This document shows, piece by piece, positions 9,331 to 15,041 of a stretch of DNA of 15,391 nucleotides. How positions within the stretch are numbered: the stretch's first letter is position 1; every line of letters starts with the position of its first letter. Source of the DNA: JAGBWK01 sp964462445 (GTDB lineage Bacteria; Bacteroidota; Bacteroidia; Bacteroidales; Muribaculaceae); contig CAYWXG010000055.1 of NCBI GenBank assembly GCA_964462445.1, positions 1 through 15,391 of the forward strand. Direction: 5' to 3'. The notes under the pieces were generated by a model. That model was not told where the DNA came from, ran no database searches, and saw nothing but the letters and a program-made list of their open reading frames with translations. Position numbers and translations under genes: made by a program.

Positions 9331-9370
9331 AATAGGTCTGAGTCCACAACCGGATTCAGACCTATTTTTT
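9331..9370 (+). terminator. rprXY intrinsic terminator
   Basis: A 15-bp stem with one G-T wobble: left arm 9331-9345 (AATAGGTCTGAGTCC), 6-nt loop, right arm 9352-9366, running into a T run to 9370. Its loop end, right arm and tail (9350-9374) are repeated exactly at 12634-12658. Confidence 0.85.
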
Positions 9371-9374
9371 GTTC
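9350..9374 (+). repeat. 25-bp direct repeat, left copy (candidate att site)
   Basis: Identical base for base to 12634-12658, starting CCGGATTCAGACC and ending in GTTC after a T run. Similarity fades on both sides. This copy forms half of a functional terminator, so it is the ancestral position. Confidence 0.85.
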
Positions 9375-9383
9375 AGTATTCGA

Positions 9384-9424
9384 GGCTGTGTCTATATTTA
9401 AGATTTTGATACAGCCTTTCTTTG
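9384..9424 (+). terminator. Second hairpin downstream of rprY
   Basis: GGCTGTGTC (9384-9392) pairs with GATACAGCC (9408-9416) over 9 bp with one wobble, followed by TTTCTTTG. It could be a back-up terminator. It lies just inside the left boundary of the repeat-bounded island. Confidence 0.45.
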
Positions 9425-9499
9425 TGGCTATTGTTTCACAAATATTTTGTCCCGTTTGAACATAGATAATGAAATGTAAATAAAAAAGATACTGTTTTG

Positions 9500-9545
9500 T
9501 TTGATATTTGGGAATTTTATATTACTTTCGTAGTAAATAGTTTAC
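9500..9545 (+). promoter_or_regulatory. Promoter and candidate operator of the HTH-ImmA gene
   Basis: TTTG (9500-9503), 19 nt, then TACTTTCG (9523-9530), one base off TAnnTTTG. Directly over the expected start of transcription lies a dyad, GTAAA-TAG-TTTAC (9533-9545), well placed for self-repression by the HTH protein encoded 15 bases further on. Confidence 0.55.
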
Positions 9546-9560
9546 AAAAAATGGGAACTT

Positions 9561-10673
9561 ATGTCAATTGATAAAATTAAATACCCAGGGCAACTAGTAA
9601 AAGCCGAGTTACTTGAACGAGGTCTTAAACAAAAAGCTCTCGCTGAGGCACTGCGTATTAAAACCTCGCATCTAAGCGAATTATTAAATGGGAAAAGAAC
9701 GCTTACCCCAAACGTGGCAATTGCTATTGCAGAAATACTTGATATTCCTGCAAATACTTTGTTGTCGATACAAGCTGAGTATAGTTTATCTAAAAGATCA
9801 TCTTACGTAGATAAGGATATTGCAAGCGCAGAATCGCAGCTTATGGAGTTTGATGAGGTTGTTGACATTAAATCCCTCTTAAAGAAATCCGGACTTGGGC
9901 GAAAATCTTTTGTTGAAAAACTTGACTGGATCAAGACTAAGTATCAATTAGTCAAACCACAACAATTAAAATATGAACAAGAGAGCTTGCTAAATGGATG
10001 TTTTCGCAAGTCAGAGGTTACTGGTCTTGACATGCGTAAAATCGCGACATGGGTTATAAAAGCAAATGCAAAAGCTTTTGAAAATCCTGTACACGCAACA
10101 TATAACGCAGATAATATTAATTGCATCGCGATAGAACTGGGTAAAATTCTTCATGAGAATAAAGGAAATACAATACTTAAAGTCCGAGAATTATTGCGTG
10201 CAAATGGTATAGGTTTTGAATGGGTAGAGAATGAAAAAGGAGCTTCAATCGATGGTTATTCCTTTGTTTCTAATGGAAGCCCATATATCGTAGTTACATT
10301 AAGATATAATCGTATTGACAATTTTGCCTTTACAATTATGCACGAAATTGGGCACATTGCAAATAATCATATTTCTGACTCTATATCAAAAATTAACATT
10401 ACTATTCATGACGCGGATGAAATTACATTACTAAATGACGAACAAGTTGCGAATAATTTTGCCGCAGAAACATTAATACCTCATTCTGAGTGGCAATTTG
10501 CACCTCGCGTTCCTTTAAGTCCGTTTTTAATACAAAAAAAATACTCAGAATGGGCTAATAGGAAAGGATTCAATAAATGGATAGTTTTAGGTCGAGTATC
10601 TCACGAAACTGGTATGTATCGGTTTGTAAGTGATCCTACTAGACAAATCAGTAATAGTAATTTTATTATTTAA
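9561..10673 (+). CDS. HTH (HigA/XRE-type) - ImmA/IrrE metallopeptidase fusion regulator
   Basis: A 370-residue two-domain protein. Residues about 10-70 form a HigA-like helix-turn-helix (PGQLVKAELLERGLKQKALAEAL, TSHLSELLNGKRTLTPNVAIAIAEIL). The C-terminal half is an ImmA/IrrE (COG2856-type) zinc peptidase with HEIGH at 261-265 and a downstream acidic ligand candidate E294 in EQVANNFAAETLIP. In this family the peptidase cleaves repressors or antitoxins and so relieves repression. No HigB-type toxin gene lies beside it. The next plus-strand genes, 226 bases on, are the DUF4417 operon, so I infer it may control that operon. It is AT-rich compared with rprXY and lies inside the direct-repeat-bounded island. 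Confidence 0.85.
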   Translation: MSIDKIKYPGQLVKAELLERGLKQKALAEALRIKTSHLSELLNGKRTLTPNVAIAIAEILDIPANTLLSIQAEYSLSKRSSYVDKDIASAESQLMEFDEVVDIKSLLKKSGLGRKSFVEKLDWIKTKYQLVKPQQLKYEQESLLNGCFRKSEVTGLDMRKIATWVIKANAKAFENPVHATYNADNINCIAIELGKILHENKGNTILKVRELLRANGIGFEWVENEKGASIDGYSFVSNGSPYIVVTLRYNRIDNFAFTIMHEIGHIANNHISDSISKINITIHDADEITLLNDEQVANNFAAETLIPHSEWQFAPRVPLSPFLIQKKYSEWANRKGFNKWIVLGRVSHETGMYRFVSDPTRQISNSNFII

Positions 10674-10899
10674 TTTTCTAAGAAATATCTGCCGATGAAA
10701 ATGTAATTATGATACAAAATAAGCCCTGAGCACCTGGAAAATGAACAGGGCTTGGTCCATTTGCAGGTTTAGGACCATCTTCGCATTTGCGAAAGGAAAT
10801 ATGTATTTTGACAACAAAGATAGAAACTTTTGTTGTTGTCACAATATTACAACGTGAAAACCTGCTTTTTAGTATAAAAATATCTTAAATTTTAAGTAT
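10674..10899 (+). promoter_or_regulatory. Structured leader between the regulator and the DUF4417 operon
   Basis: Three consecutive hairpins: AAGCCCTG (10721-10728) with CAGGGCTT (10746-10753); GGTCC (10754-10758) with GGACC (10772-10776); TTCGCA (10780-10785) with TGCGAA (10788-10793). ACCTG in the first loop can also pair with CAGGT in the second. Then comes a 9-bp dyad, TGACAACAA (10809-10817) and TTGTTGTCA (10833-10841), which covers AACTTTTG (10825-10832), a one-mismatch -7 box. I see no good -33. There is no gene. It may be a terminator or attenuator plus a regulated promoter, or a small RNA. Confidence 0.45.
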
Positions 10900-11631
10900 A
10901 TGATACACGATTTATTTGGCAATCCGATAGAAATTAAGTCGGAGTCGCCTAAAAAGCAGAAGCGCAAATTGGCGAAATCTCACTATAGAGCGAGGATAGA
11001 CTCGTTTTATCAATCTGATATAGAAAGACATCTTGAGACAACAAGCATTTATGATATGCCGGTTGTAAAAGCTAACACAATTATCCCTCAGTTTACAACC
11101 ACAACTCCGTTTGATCGAATAAAAACAAGTTCCAATGATAGTATAGTAATATTCTATACTCATGATAACCGGTTTGCTCCGGCGCTTAACCATCCTTGGG
11201 ACTATATAGAGTTACTTAAACCATTCGTAGGGGTTCTTGGCCCGGACTTGTCTCAATATAACGACATGAATTATGCAATAAGATTACATAATTCTTATTG
11301 GAATAAAGCAATAACTGCATATCTGCAAAACAATGGTGTTAACATGTATCCCAATGTTACATGGAATTTACCCAATAGTTATGAATATAGTGTTGAGGGA
11401 TTACCCAAACACTCTGTTATAGCCATAAATAGTATTGGTGCCTTAAGTAGCAATTTTTCAGAAAGTTTATGGTTAAATGGATATAATTACATGGTTAAAG
11501 AATTGCAGCCCATTTGGATTCTGAGATATGGACCTAAAATTAATGGAGAGTATGAGGAAATTAGTTCATATCTTCCAAATGTTCAACTTCAAATTATGCG
11601 AAACAATGGGAGGAAACGGAACCGGAAGTAA
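10900..11631 (+). CDS. DUF4417 domain protein
   Basis: A 243-residue protein that I recognise as DUF4417, a family of unknown function seen in phages and mobile elements. Recognisable blocks are YTHDNRFAPALNHPWDYIELL, FVGVLGPDLSQYNDMNYAIRLHNSYWNKA, YLQNNGVNMYPNVTWN, GLPKHSVIAINSIGAL and the late ELQPIWILRYG. A basic N-terminal segment (KKQKRKLAKSHYRAR, about 19-33) and basic C-terminus (NNGRKRNRK) flank the domain. There is no signal peptide or membrane helix, so it should be cytoplasmic. Its 3' end overlaps the next gene by 26 bases, a sign of translational coupling. In other genomes I believe DUF4417 proteins lie next to or are fused to glycine-led MGGxG sequences, as here, but I could not check this. 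Confidence 0.75.
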   Translation: MIHDLFGNPIEIKSESPKKQKRKLAKSHYRARIDSFYQSDIERHLETTSIYDMPVVKANTIIPQFTTTTPFDRIKTSSNDSIVIFYTHDNRFAPALNHPWDYIELLKPFVGVLGPDLSQYNDMNYAIRLHNSYWNKAITAYLQNNGVNMYPNVTWNLPNSYEYSVEGLPKHSVIAINSIGALSSNFSESLWLNGYNYMVKELQPIWILRYGPKINGEYEEISSYLPNVQLQIMRNNGRKRNRK

Positions 11632-12052
11632 AGGGCGACTTGAACCAGAAGAAAGCCGACACTACAAAGGGGCGTTTCAAATAGGAAATAATATTGTTGT
11701 GCTTGAGCCAAAAGACCCAAAACTCAACATTAAGCTTCCGGAAGAGAGTCATACCCCTAATAGAATTTATGTAGCCATAAATAAACCTCCTGAAGGAAAC
11801 AAAGGTTTTAATGACCCATATGCAGGTAAATTAAAATCTATCGGTATTTATGGGTCAGATTGTAAGAAACTATATGAAATACATGCTGATCATTCTCATG
11901 ATGGGATGAAAACACATTATCATCCTTGGGAGAATGGGCATCCAGTTAAAGCAGGGAATGGGAAACATGCTCATAACATAGCTCATAGTTTAACTACTCA
12001 AATGATATCATTATTGAATCTCATAAAACAATATGTCCCGTATTATGAATAA
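11606..12052 (+). CDS. Small His-rich protein with MGGxGxGS start, candidate effector
   Basis: A 148-residue protein of unrecognised family. It starts MGGNGTGSKG, a glycine-rich leader, then a polar middle. The C-terminal third has nine histidines between 93 and 127 (H93, H96, H98, H104, H106, H112, H121, H123, H127), including IHADHSHDG and THYHPWENGHP, and ends in a helix LTTQMISLLNLIKQY. Such clustered His/Asp/Glu at a C-terminus resembles metal- or histidine-dependent nuclease domains of polymorphic toxins, which is an inference. The ATG at 11606 is preferred because it gives the glycine leader and a 26-base overlap with the DUF4417 gene; the same frame is open back to 11528. It overlaps the following gene too. 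Confidence 0.7.
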   Translation: MGGNGTGSKGRLEPEESRHYKGAFQIGNNIVVLEPKDPKLNIKLPEESHTPNRIYVAINKPPEGNKGFNDPYAGKLKSIGIYGSDCKKLYEIHADHSHDGMKTHYHPWENGHPVKAGNGKHAHNIAHSLTTQMISLLNLIKQYVPYYE

Positions 12053-12407
12053 TAAATCAAACGATATTCTTGATTACATCGGAATAGATTTAGGTGGATA
12101 TAAATACAATATGAAATATCCCCCAATGACTAACATTTATGGTAACGCGTACGATGGTTACGAGTCGCCTAACAAGCTTACTTTTTTCTACGATTTCTGT
12201 GTTCAATTTTATGGTGTCTCTTTTTGGGTTGGAGATGTCCATTATGAAACGGAATTTTCAGACGAAGGAGTAATACTTAAAAATATGTCAGATAATACGA
12301 TCCAAGGCCCTTTTGGTTCTCCATTGAATTTAATCGAACACGCTATGATTGGAGAAGAACCTTTAATCAAACTGATCGACCGAGTAGAAAATGTTGTTTT
12401 GCATTAA
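12045..12407 (+). CDS. Small acidic protein, candidate immunity partner
   Basis: A 120-residue protein that I do not recognise. It is acidic and aromatic (FFYDFCVQFYGVSFWVGDVHYETEF in the middle, split here only by eye), without signal peptide or membrane helix, and ends LIKLIDRVENVVLH. Its ATG at 12045 overlaps the stop of the preceding gene (ATGAATAA, 8 bases); an in-frame ATG at 12033 would overlap by 20. A small acidic cytosolic protein coupled directly after a toxin-like gene is the usual place of an immunity protein or antitoxin. That assignment rests on position, size and charge only. An 18-bp palindromic terminator overlaps its stop codon. Confidence 0.7.
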   Translation: MNNKSNDILDYIGIDLGGYKYNMKYPPMTNIYGNAYDGYESPNKLTFFYDFCVQFYGVSFWVGDVHYETEFSDEGVILKNMSDNTIQGPFGSPLNLIEHAMIGEEPLIKLIDRVENVVLH

Positions 12408-12430
12408 GATTGCAATCTTAAATGTTTTTT
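12404..12430 (+). terminator. Terminator of the DUF4417 operon
   Basis: An 18-bp perfect palindrome, TTAAGATTGCAATCTTAA (12404-12421), overlaps the last stop codon and is followed closely by a run of seven T. It would form a stem of about 7 bp. Confidence 0.6.
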
Positions 12431-12633
12431 TGTCGATAAATCTATTGCGGAGCAGCGTTAATGGCAAGTTGCGCATTTCTTACACTTCGTTTAAGGCAGT
12501 CGCAAGATTGCCTTAAATTGTGTTTTTGAAGTTAAAGTAATTAGAGAAAGTTTGTTTTAAACTATTGAAATTTATGACTGTCTGTTACAACTTTTATTAA
12601 TACGTCCAACTTTTTTGGGGGAGCATATCAAAC
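12431..12633. other. Non-coding island 3' flank
   Basis: No convincing gene. Apart from the hairpin at 12490, it contains CGTCCAACTTTTTTGGGGG (12603-12621), which resembles the terminal repeat of IS3-family insertion sequences of Bacteroidetes as I remember them. No transposase is attached, so at most it is a remnant. Confidence 0.3.
12490..12528 (+). terminator. Second hairpin with T run
   Basis: TTTAAGGCA (12490-12498) pairs with TGCCTTAAA (12509-12517), 9 bp with a 10-nt loop, followed by TTGTGTTTTTG. It has terminator form but no gene ends just before it; it may back up the operon terminator or end an unseen transcript. Confidence 0.5.
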
Positions 12634-12658
12634 CCGGATTCAGACCTATTTTTTGTTC
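12634..12658 (+). repeat. 25-bp direct repeat, right copy (candidate att site)
   Basis: An exact copy of 9350-9374, the 3' half of the rprY terminator. The complementary left arm is missing here, so it cannot fold as a terminator and looks like a displaced or duplicated end. Confidence 0.85.
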
Positions 12659-12682
12659 GATACTAAGGTTTTATTTTATTAC

Positions 12683-12940
12683 TGTCCGCTAAACATGTTT
12701 TTGTGGTTGACTATACCAGTTTTGGCAACAGACAAGCCCCCTATTTAATGGGAGTCAACGGCTGTCCGCTAAAAAATCAGAACCTCGTACTAAAGAAACG
12801 TACCCTTGAATGGCTGTCCTTGCTGTTTTTAGGCTTATTATGCCTTTTGCAGCACAAAAATGGCAACTTTTACGTCCAAAGCATCGGCTGTCCGAGAAAT
12901 TAGAAGTTGCTGAATACGCTAATGATTTTTAGCGGACACC
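12683..12940. mobile_element. Insertion-sequence or MITE remnant with TGTCCGCTAAA ends
   Basis: TGTCCGCTAAA occurs at 12683-12693 and again at 12763-12773; its inverted form ends the block as TTTTTAGCGGACA (12926-12938). The inner pair matches over about 16 bases (TGTCCGCTAAAAAATCA against TGATTTTTAGCGGACA, one A different). A degenerate direct copy, GGCTGTCCGAGAAATTAG, lies near 12886. GTTTTATTT flanks both sides (12668-12676 and 12945-12953), a possible but AT-rich target duplication. No full transposase is encoded. A 40-codon frame (12810-12932) ends inside the right terminal repeat. Confidence 0.5.
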
Positions 12941-12947
12941 AATAGTT

Positions 12948-14237
12948 TTATTTGCTGATTTTTAAATGTGTGCAATATTTGGCAAGCAGATTATTTAATG
13001 AAATCTCCCCATTCTCAAATCGTTTAGCATCGAGTGCTAAAATCCTCTCAAACACTGATGTTTTCCCCTTGTAAAGAGCTTTTATATATGGCAAATTGTT
13101 TTTATACTCTATACTAATATTTGTGAAATTAGCGGAAAAATCATCCGGGTCGTATATAATGGAGTAACTAGGACGTTTAGCACCGGGTATGTCTTCTCTC
13201 AAAATATCTTTATCTACAAGGTCTTGAATATCTCTAATTGCAGTGTCCTTAGAACATTTTCCCAATGCAGCCCACGTTTTGGAGGTTATTTTAGCCTCGT
13301 ATCCATCAAGAAAAAGGTTGAGTATGTCAGTTTGCCTTTGGCTCAATGGCACTGCTGAAGCCTTTTGCCAAAAAAGACTTTTATTTAGTATTGTGCTAAC
13401 AATATTTTCGGCTTCATCAAGAGAATCGGAAAGTGTGTTAGCATACCAATATAGCCATTCGGTGATGTCACCGTTACCTCGTTGGGTCTTTTCCAATATA
13501 TCATAATAGTGTTTCTTATTCTTATTTATCTGCGAAGAAATGTTATAGAACCGAAACTCGCTCTTATCTGCACGAGCCAATAATATATCTGAAAGAATGC
13601 GAGCCAACCGTCCATTTCCGTCTTCAAATGGGTGGATGCTTACAAACCTTAAATGGGCAATACCTGACCGTATTACTGAATTTATCTCTTCCTTGCTGTT
13701 GAACCAATCAAGAAAATCGGTCATTTCTTTCTCTATACGATTTGGTGAGGGTGCTATATAATGAATTTTCTCCCTGCCAAACGTGCCGGAAACGATATGT
13801 TCCTCATTTGTTCTATATCTACCGACTTCAATCTGGAATCCATTGCTGAACCCGGTTGGGAAAAAAGCGGCTTGCCATCCACATATTTTTTCTTTCGTCA
13901 AAGTAAGTCCATAATTATTAACGGCATCAAGCATTACGGCTACAACAGAATCTACATAGTGTGAAGGTGCAGTATATTTGATATTCTCTATGCCAAGTTT
14001 TCGTGCAATGGAAGAACGAACTTCATTTACATTAAGCCGAATACCCTCTATTTCTGATGAATATACAACATCATAAGTCAGATTTTCAGCCATCGCTATT
14101 AATTTGCTGTCAAAGCCAAGCGAAGCCAATCTACCATATAGCAATCCCTGTTTGCGATTTACTTCTTCTAAAATCGCAGTCAATTTATCGGCTTCCCAAT
14201 GGAACTCTGTCCAATTATCTCTTTCGTGTATATACAT
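12948..14237 (-). CDS. Fic family AMP-transferase (class II, N-terminal inhibitory motif)
   Basis: A 429-residue protein. Residues about 1-75 form the DUF4172/Fic_N domain and carry S60-xxx-E64-G65, the (S/T)xxxE(G/N) inhibitory motif that blocks the active site in class II Fic proteins. The catalytic motif HPFEDGNGRLAR at 202-213 is complete, so it should transfer AMP from ATP to a hydroxyl side chain of a target protein, or reverse this. The C-terminal 160 residues look like winged-helix DNA-binding or target-recognition domains (LSQRQTDILNLFLDG, CSKDTAIRDIQDLVDKDIL). The ATG at 14237 (MYIHERDNW) is used; the frame upstream to 14333 passes through the promoter. It is the only minus-strand gene. 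It is probably self-regulated through the dyads at its promoter, an inference. Confidence 0.92.
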   Translation of the reverse strand: MYIHERDNWTEFHWEADKLTAILEEVNRKQGLLYGRLASLGFDSKLIAMAENLTYDVVYSSEIEGIRLNVNEVRSSIARKLGIENIKYTAPSHYVDSVVAVMLDAVNNYGLTLTKEKICGWQAAFFPTGFSNGFQIEVGRYRTNEEHIVSGTFGREKIHYIAPSPNRIEKEMTDFLDWFNSKEEINSVIRSGIAHLRFVSIHPFEDGNGRLARILSDILLARADKSEFRFYNISSQINKNKKHYYDILEKTQRGNGDITEWLYWYANTLSDSLDEAENIVSTILNKSLFWQKASAVPLSQRQTDILNLFLDGYEAKITSKTWAALGKCSKDTAIRDIQDLVDKDILREDIPGAKRPSYSIIYDPDDFSANFTNISIEYKNNLPYIKALYKGKTSVFERILALDAKRFENGEISLNNLLAKYCTHLKISK

Positions 14238-14273
14238 AATAATATATTTGGTACGACAATTTGTATCAATAAC

Positions 14274-14354
14274 GTCGCAAAATTTGCGACAAATATAATC
14301 ATAAATTGTCGCAATCCAAAAATATAATAGCAAAATGTCGCAAAATTTGCGTCA
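14274..14354. promoter_or_regulatory. Operator array of GTCGCAA/TTGCGAC dyads
   Basis: A perfect palindrome GTCGCAAA-A-TTTGCGAC (14274-14290) abuts the -7 box on its downstream side. A half-site TTGTCGCAA (14306-14313 region) sits between -33 and -7. A near-palindrome centred on GTCGCAAAATTTGCGTC (14337-14353) lies just upstream of -33. A weaker relative, ACGACAATTTGT, starts near 14253. The phasing over one promoter strongly suggests a repressor-binding array. Confidence 0.65.
14290..14320 (-). promoter_or_regulatory. Promoter of the Fic gene
   Basis: On the minus strand TTTG (14317-14320) and TATATTTG (14290-14297) are separated by 19 nt, a textbook Bacteroidetes promoter. Transcription would begin inside the palindrome at 14274-14290. 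Confidence 0.75.
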
Positions 14355-14478
14355 TTTTACGGCTATAAATGCCGAAGATTACCATTACTCTCTCGCAACA
14401 ATCCCAAAAGTTTCCAAAGTCCCGCAACCCCGACACGGCAAAACTATTCTGTCCATAGTAAATATTGTTTTACCATAA
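14335..14478 (+). CDS. Possible 47-residue peptide, divergent from fic
   Basis: ATG 14335 to TAA 14476-14478 reads MSQNLRHFTAINAEDYHYSL followed by a Pro/Lys-rich part and an aliphatic end (ILSIVNIVLP). Its first codons lie inside the third operator dyad, so it would be divergently expressed from the same control region. The stretch is more GC-rich than the surroundings. No plus-strand promoter is evident and I do not recognise the peptide; it could also be a fragment or chance frame. Confidence 0.25.
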   Translation: MSQNLRHFTAINAEDYHYSLATIPKVSKVPQPRHGKTILSIVNIVLP

Positions 14479-14493
14479 AAAAAGGTTTAATGC

Positions 14494-14523
14494 TTGTATA
14501 AATGAAATGTTTTGTTAAATTTG
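14494..14523 (+). promoter_or_regulatory. Promoter of the rod-like RNA
   Basis: TTG (14494-14496), 19 nt, TAAATTTG (14516-14523). The -7 box and the next four bases are identical to the lepA box at 3312. The expected start is near 14530. Confidence 0.65.
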
Positions 14524-14529
14524 CACTAT

Positions 14530-14838
14530 AACTTATGCCAATATTATTCCAAGAGAGGAATTTAGGTATAAGAAATTTAGCTATTAGCGTTTACCACGTT
14601 TATTCTTGTCTCATAGAAAACCTTCCAAACTTTTATAGACAGTCAAGAATAACTTAAAGTAGACGCTCACGGATATGTATATATCTATCCGACTCATTCC
14701 ATGCCATATTCGGCATGGGGTGAGTTTGTATAGTCACATATCAGCGTGAGGTTCTACCTTGTTATTTAACTGTCACTTGTTTACTTGGAAGGTTACAATA
14801 TGAGATAAATAGCAAGGTATGATACCCACGCTTTTTTG
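14530..14838 (+). ncRNA. Rod-shaped structured RNA, uncharacterised
   Basis: Between a promoter and a T6 run (14832-14837) lies a region that folds on itself end to end. Paired blocks, outside to inside: 14586-14590 with 14828-14832; 14592-14595 with 14816-14819; TCTCATA 14609-14615 with 14799-14805; AACCTTCCAA 14619-14628 with 14785-14794; GACAGT 14638-14643 with 14769-14774; 14647-14653 with 14761-14767; CTCACG 14666-14671 with 14745-14750; GATATGT 14672-14678 with 14736-14742; CTAT 14685-14688 with 14730-14733; and an apical 14-bp stem 14692-14705 with 14712-14725 and a 6-nt loop. The largest internal loop is about 9 by 10 nt (14629-14637 and 14775-14784). No coding frame spans it. The shape recalls 6S RNA, though it is longer; a fold-back transposable element is the alternative. 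Confidence 0.55.
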
Positions 14839-15041
14839 TTTATACTGTCGCAGGAGGGTATCGGCGACAATTAAAACCTAACAGCATAAAATAATTGATT
14901 TATTTAAATTCAGAACGCAAAGGATCGCCAGATAATCAATAGTAAGAGATTCCACACATTCTCCATTCCATCGAATAGGAGAAAGATATGAACAAATAAT
15001 TCGATTTTCAGTTACGATGTCAAATTTGACATGTTAGAAGA
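14839..15041 (+). promoter_or_regulatory. Upstream region of the small membrane-protein gene
   Basis: TGTCGC (14846-14851) and GCGACA (14864-14869) form a short hairpin. TTCTCC near 14960 pairs with GGAGAA near 14980. A perfect 16-bp palindrome ATGTCAAATTTGACAT (15017-15032) ends 9 bases before the ATG at 15042 and may be an operator or leader hairpin. No TAnnTTTG promoter stands out. Confidence 0.35.

Noticed and set aside
9350..12658. An integrase or transposase within the island
   Set aside because: None of the frames between the repeats resembles a tyrosine or serine recombinase or a transposase; all space is taken by the four genes and non-coding leaders.
12703..12903. A 66-codon plus-strand frame in the repeat debris
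   Set aside because: It runs across the transposon end copies, so its sequence (NGCPLKNQ, IGCPRN) is just the translated repeats.
14238..14333. Longer N-terminus for the Fic protein from 14333
   Set aside because: The extension covers the promoter and operator dyads; MYIHERDNW is a natural start of the family's N-terminal domain.
14586..14832. Retron, tmRNA, RNase P RNA or SRP RNA as identity of the rod
   Set aside because: No reverse transcriptase is adjacent, and I see no tmRNA CCA end or T-loop, no RNase P conserved core and no SRP Alu/S-domain signature.
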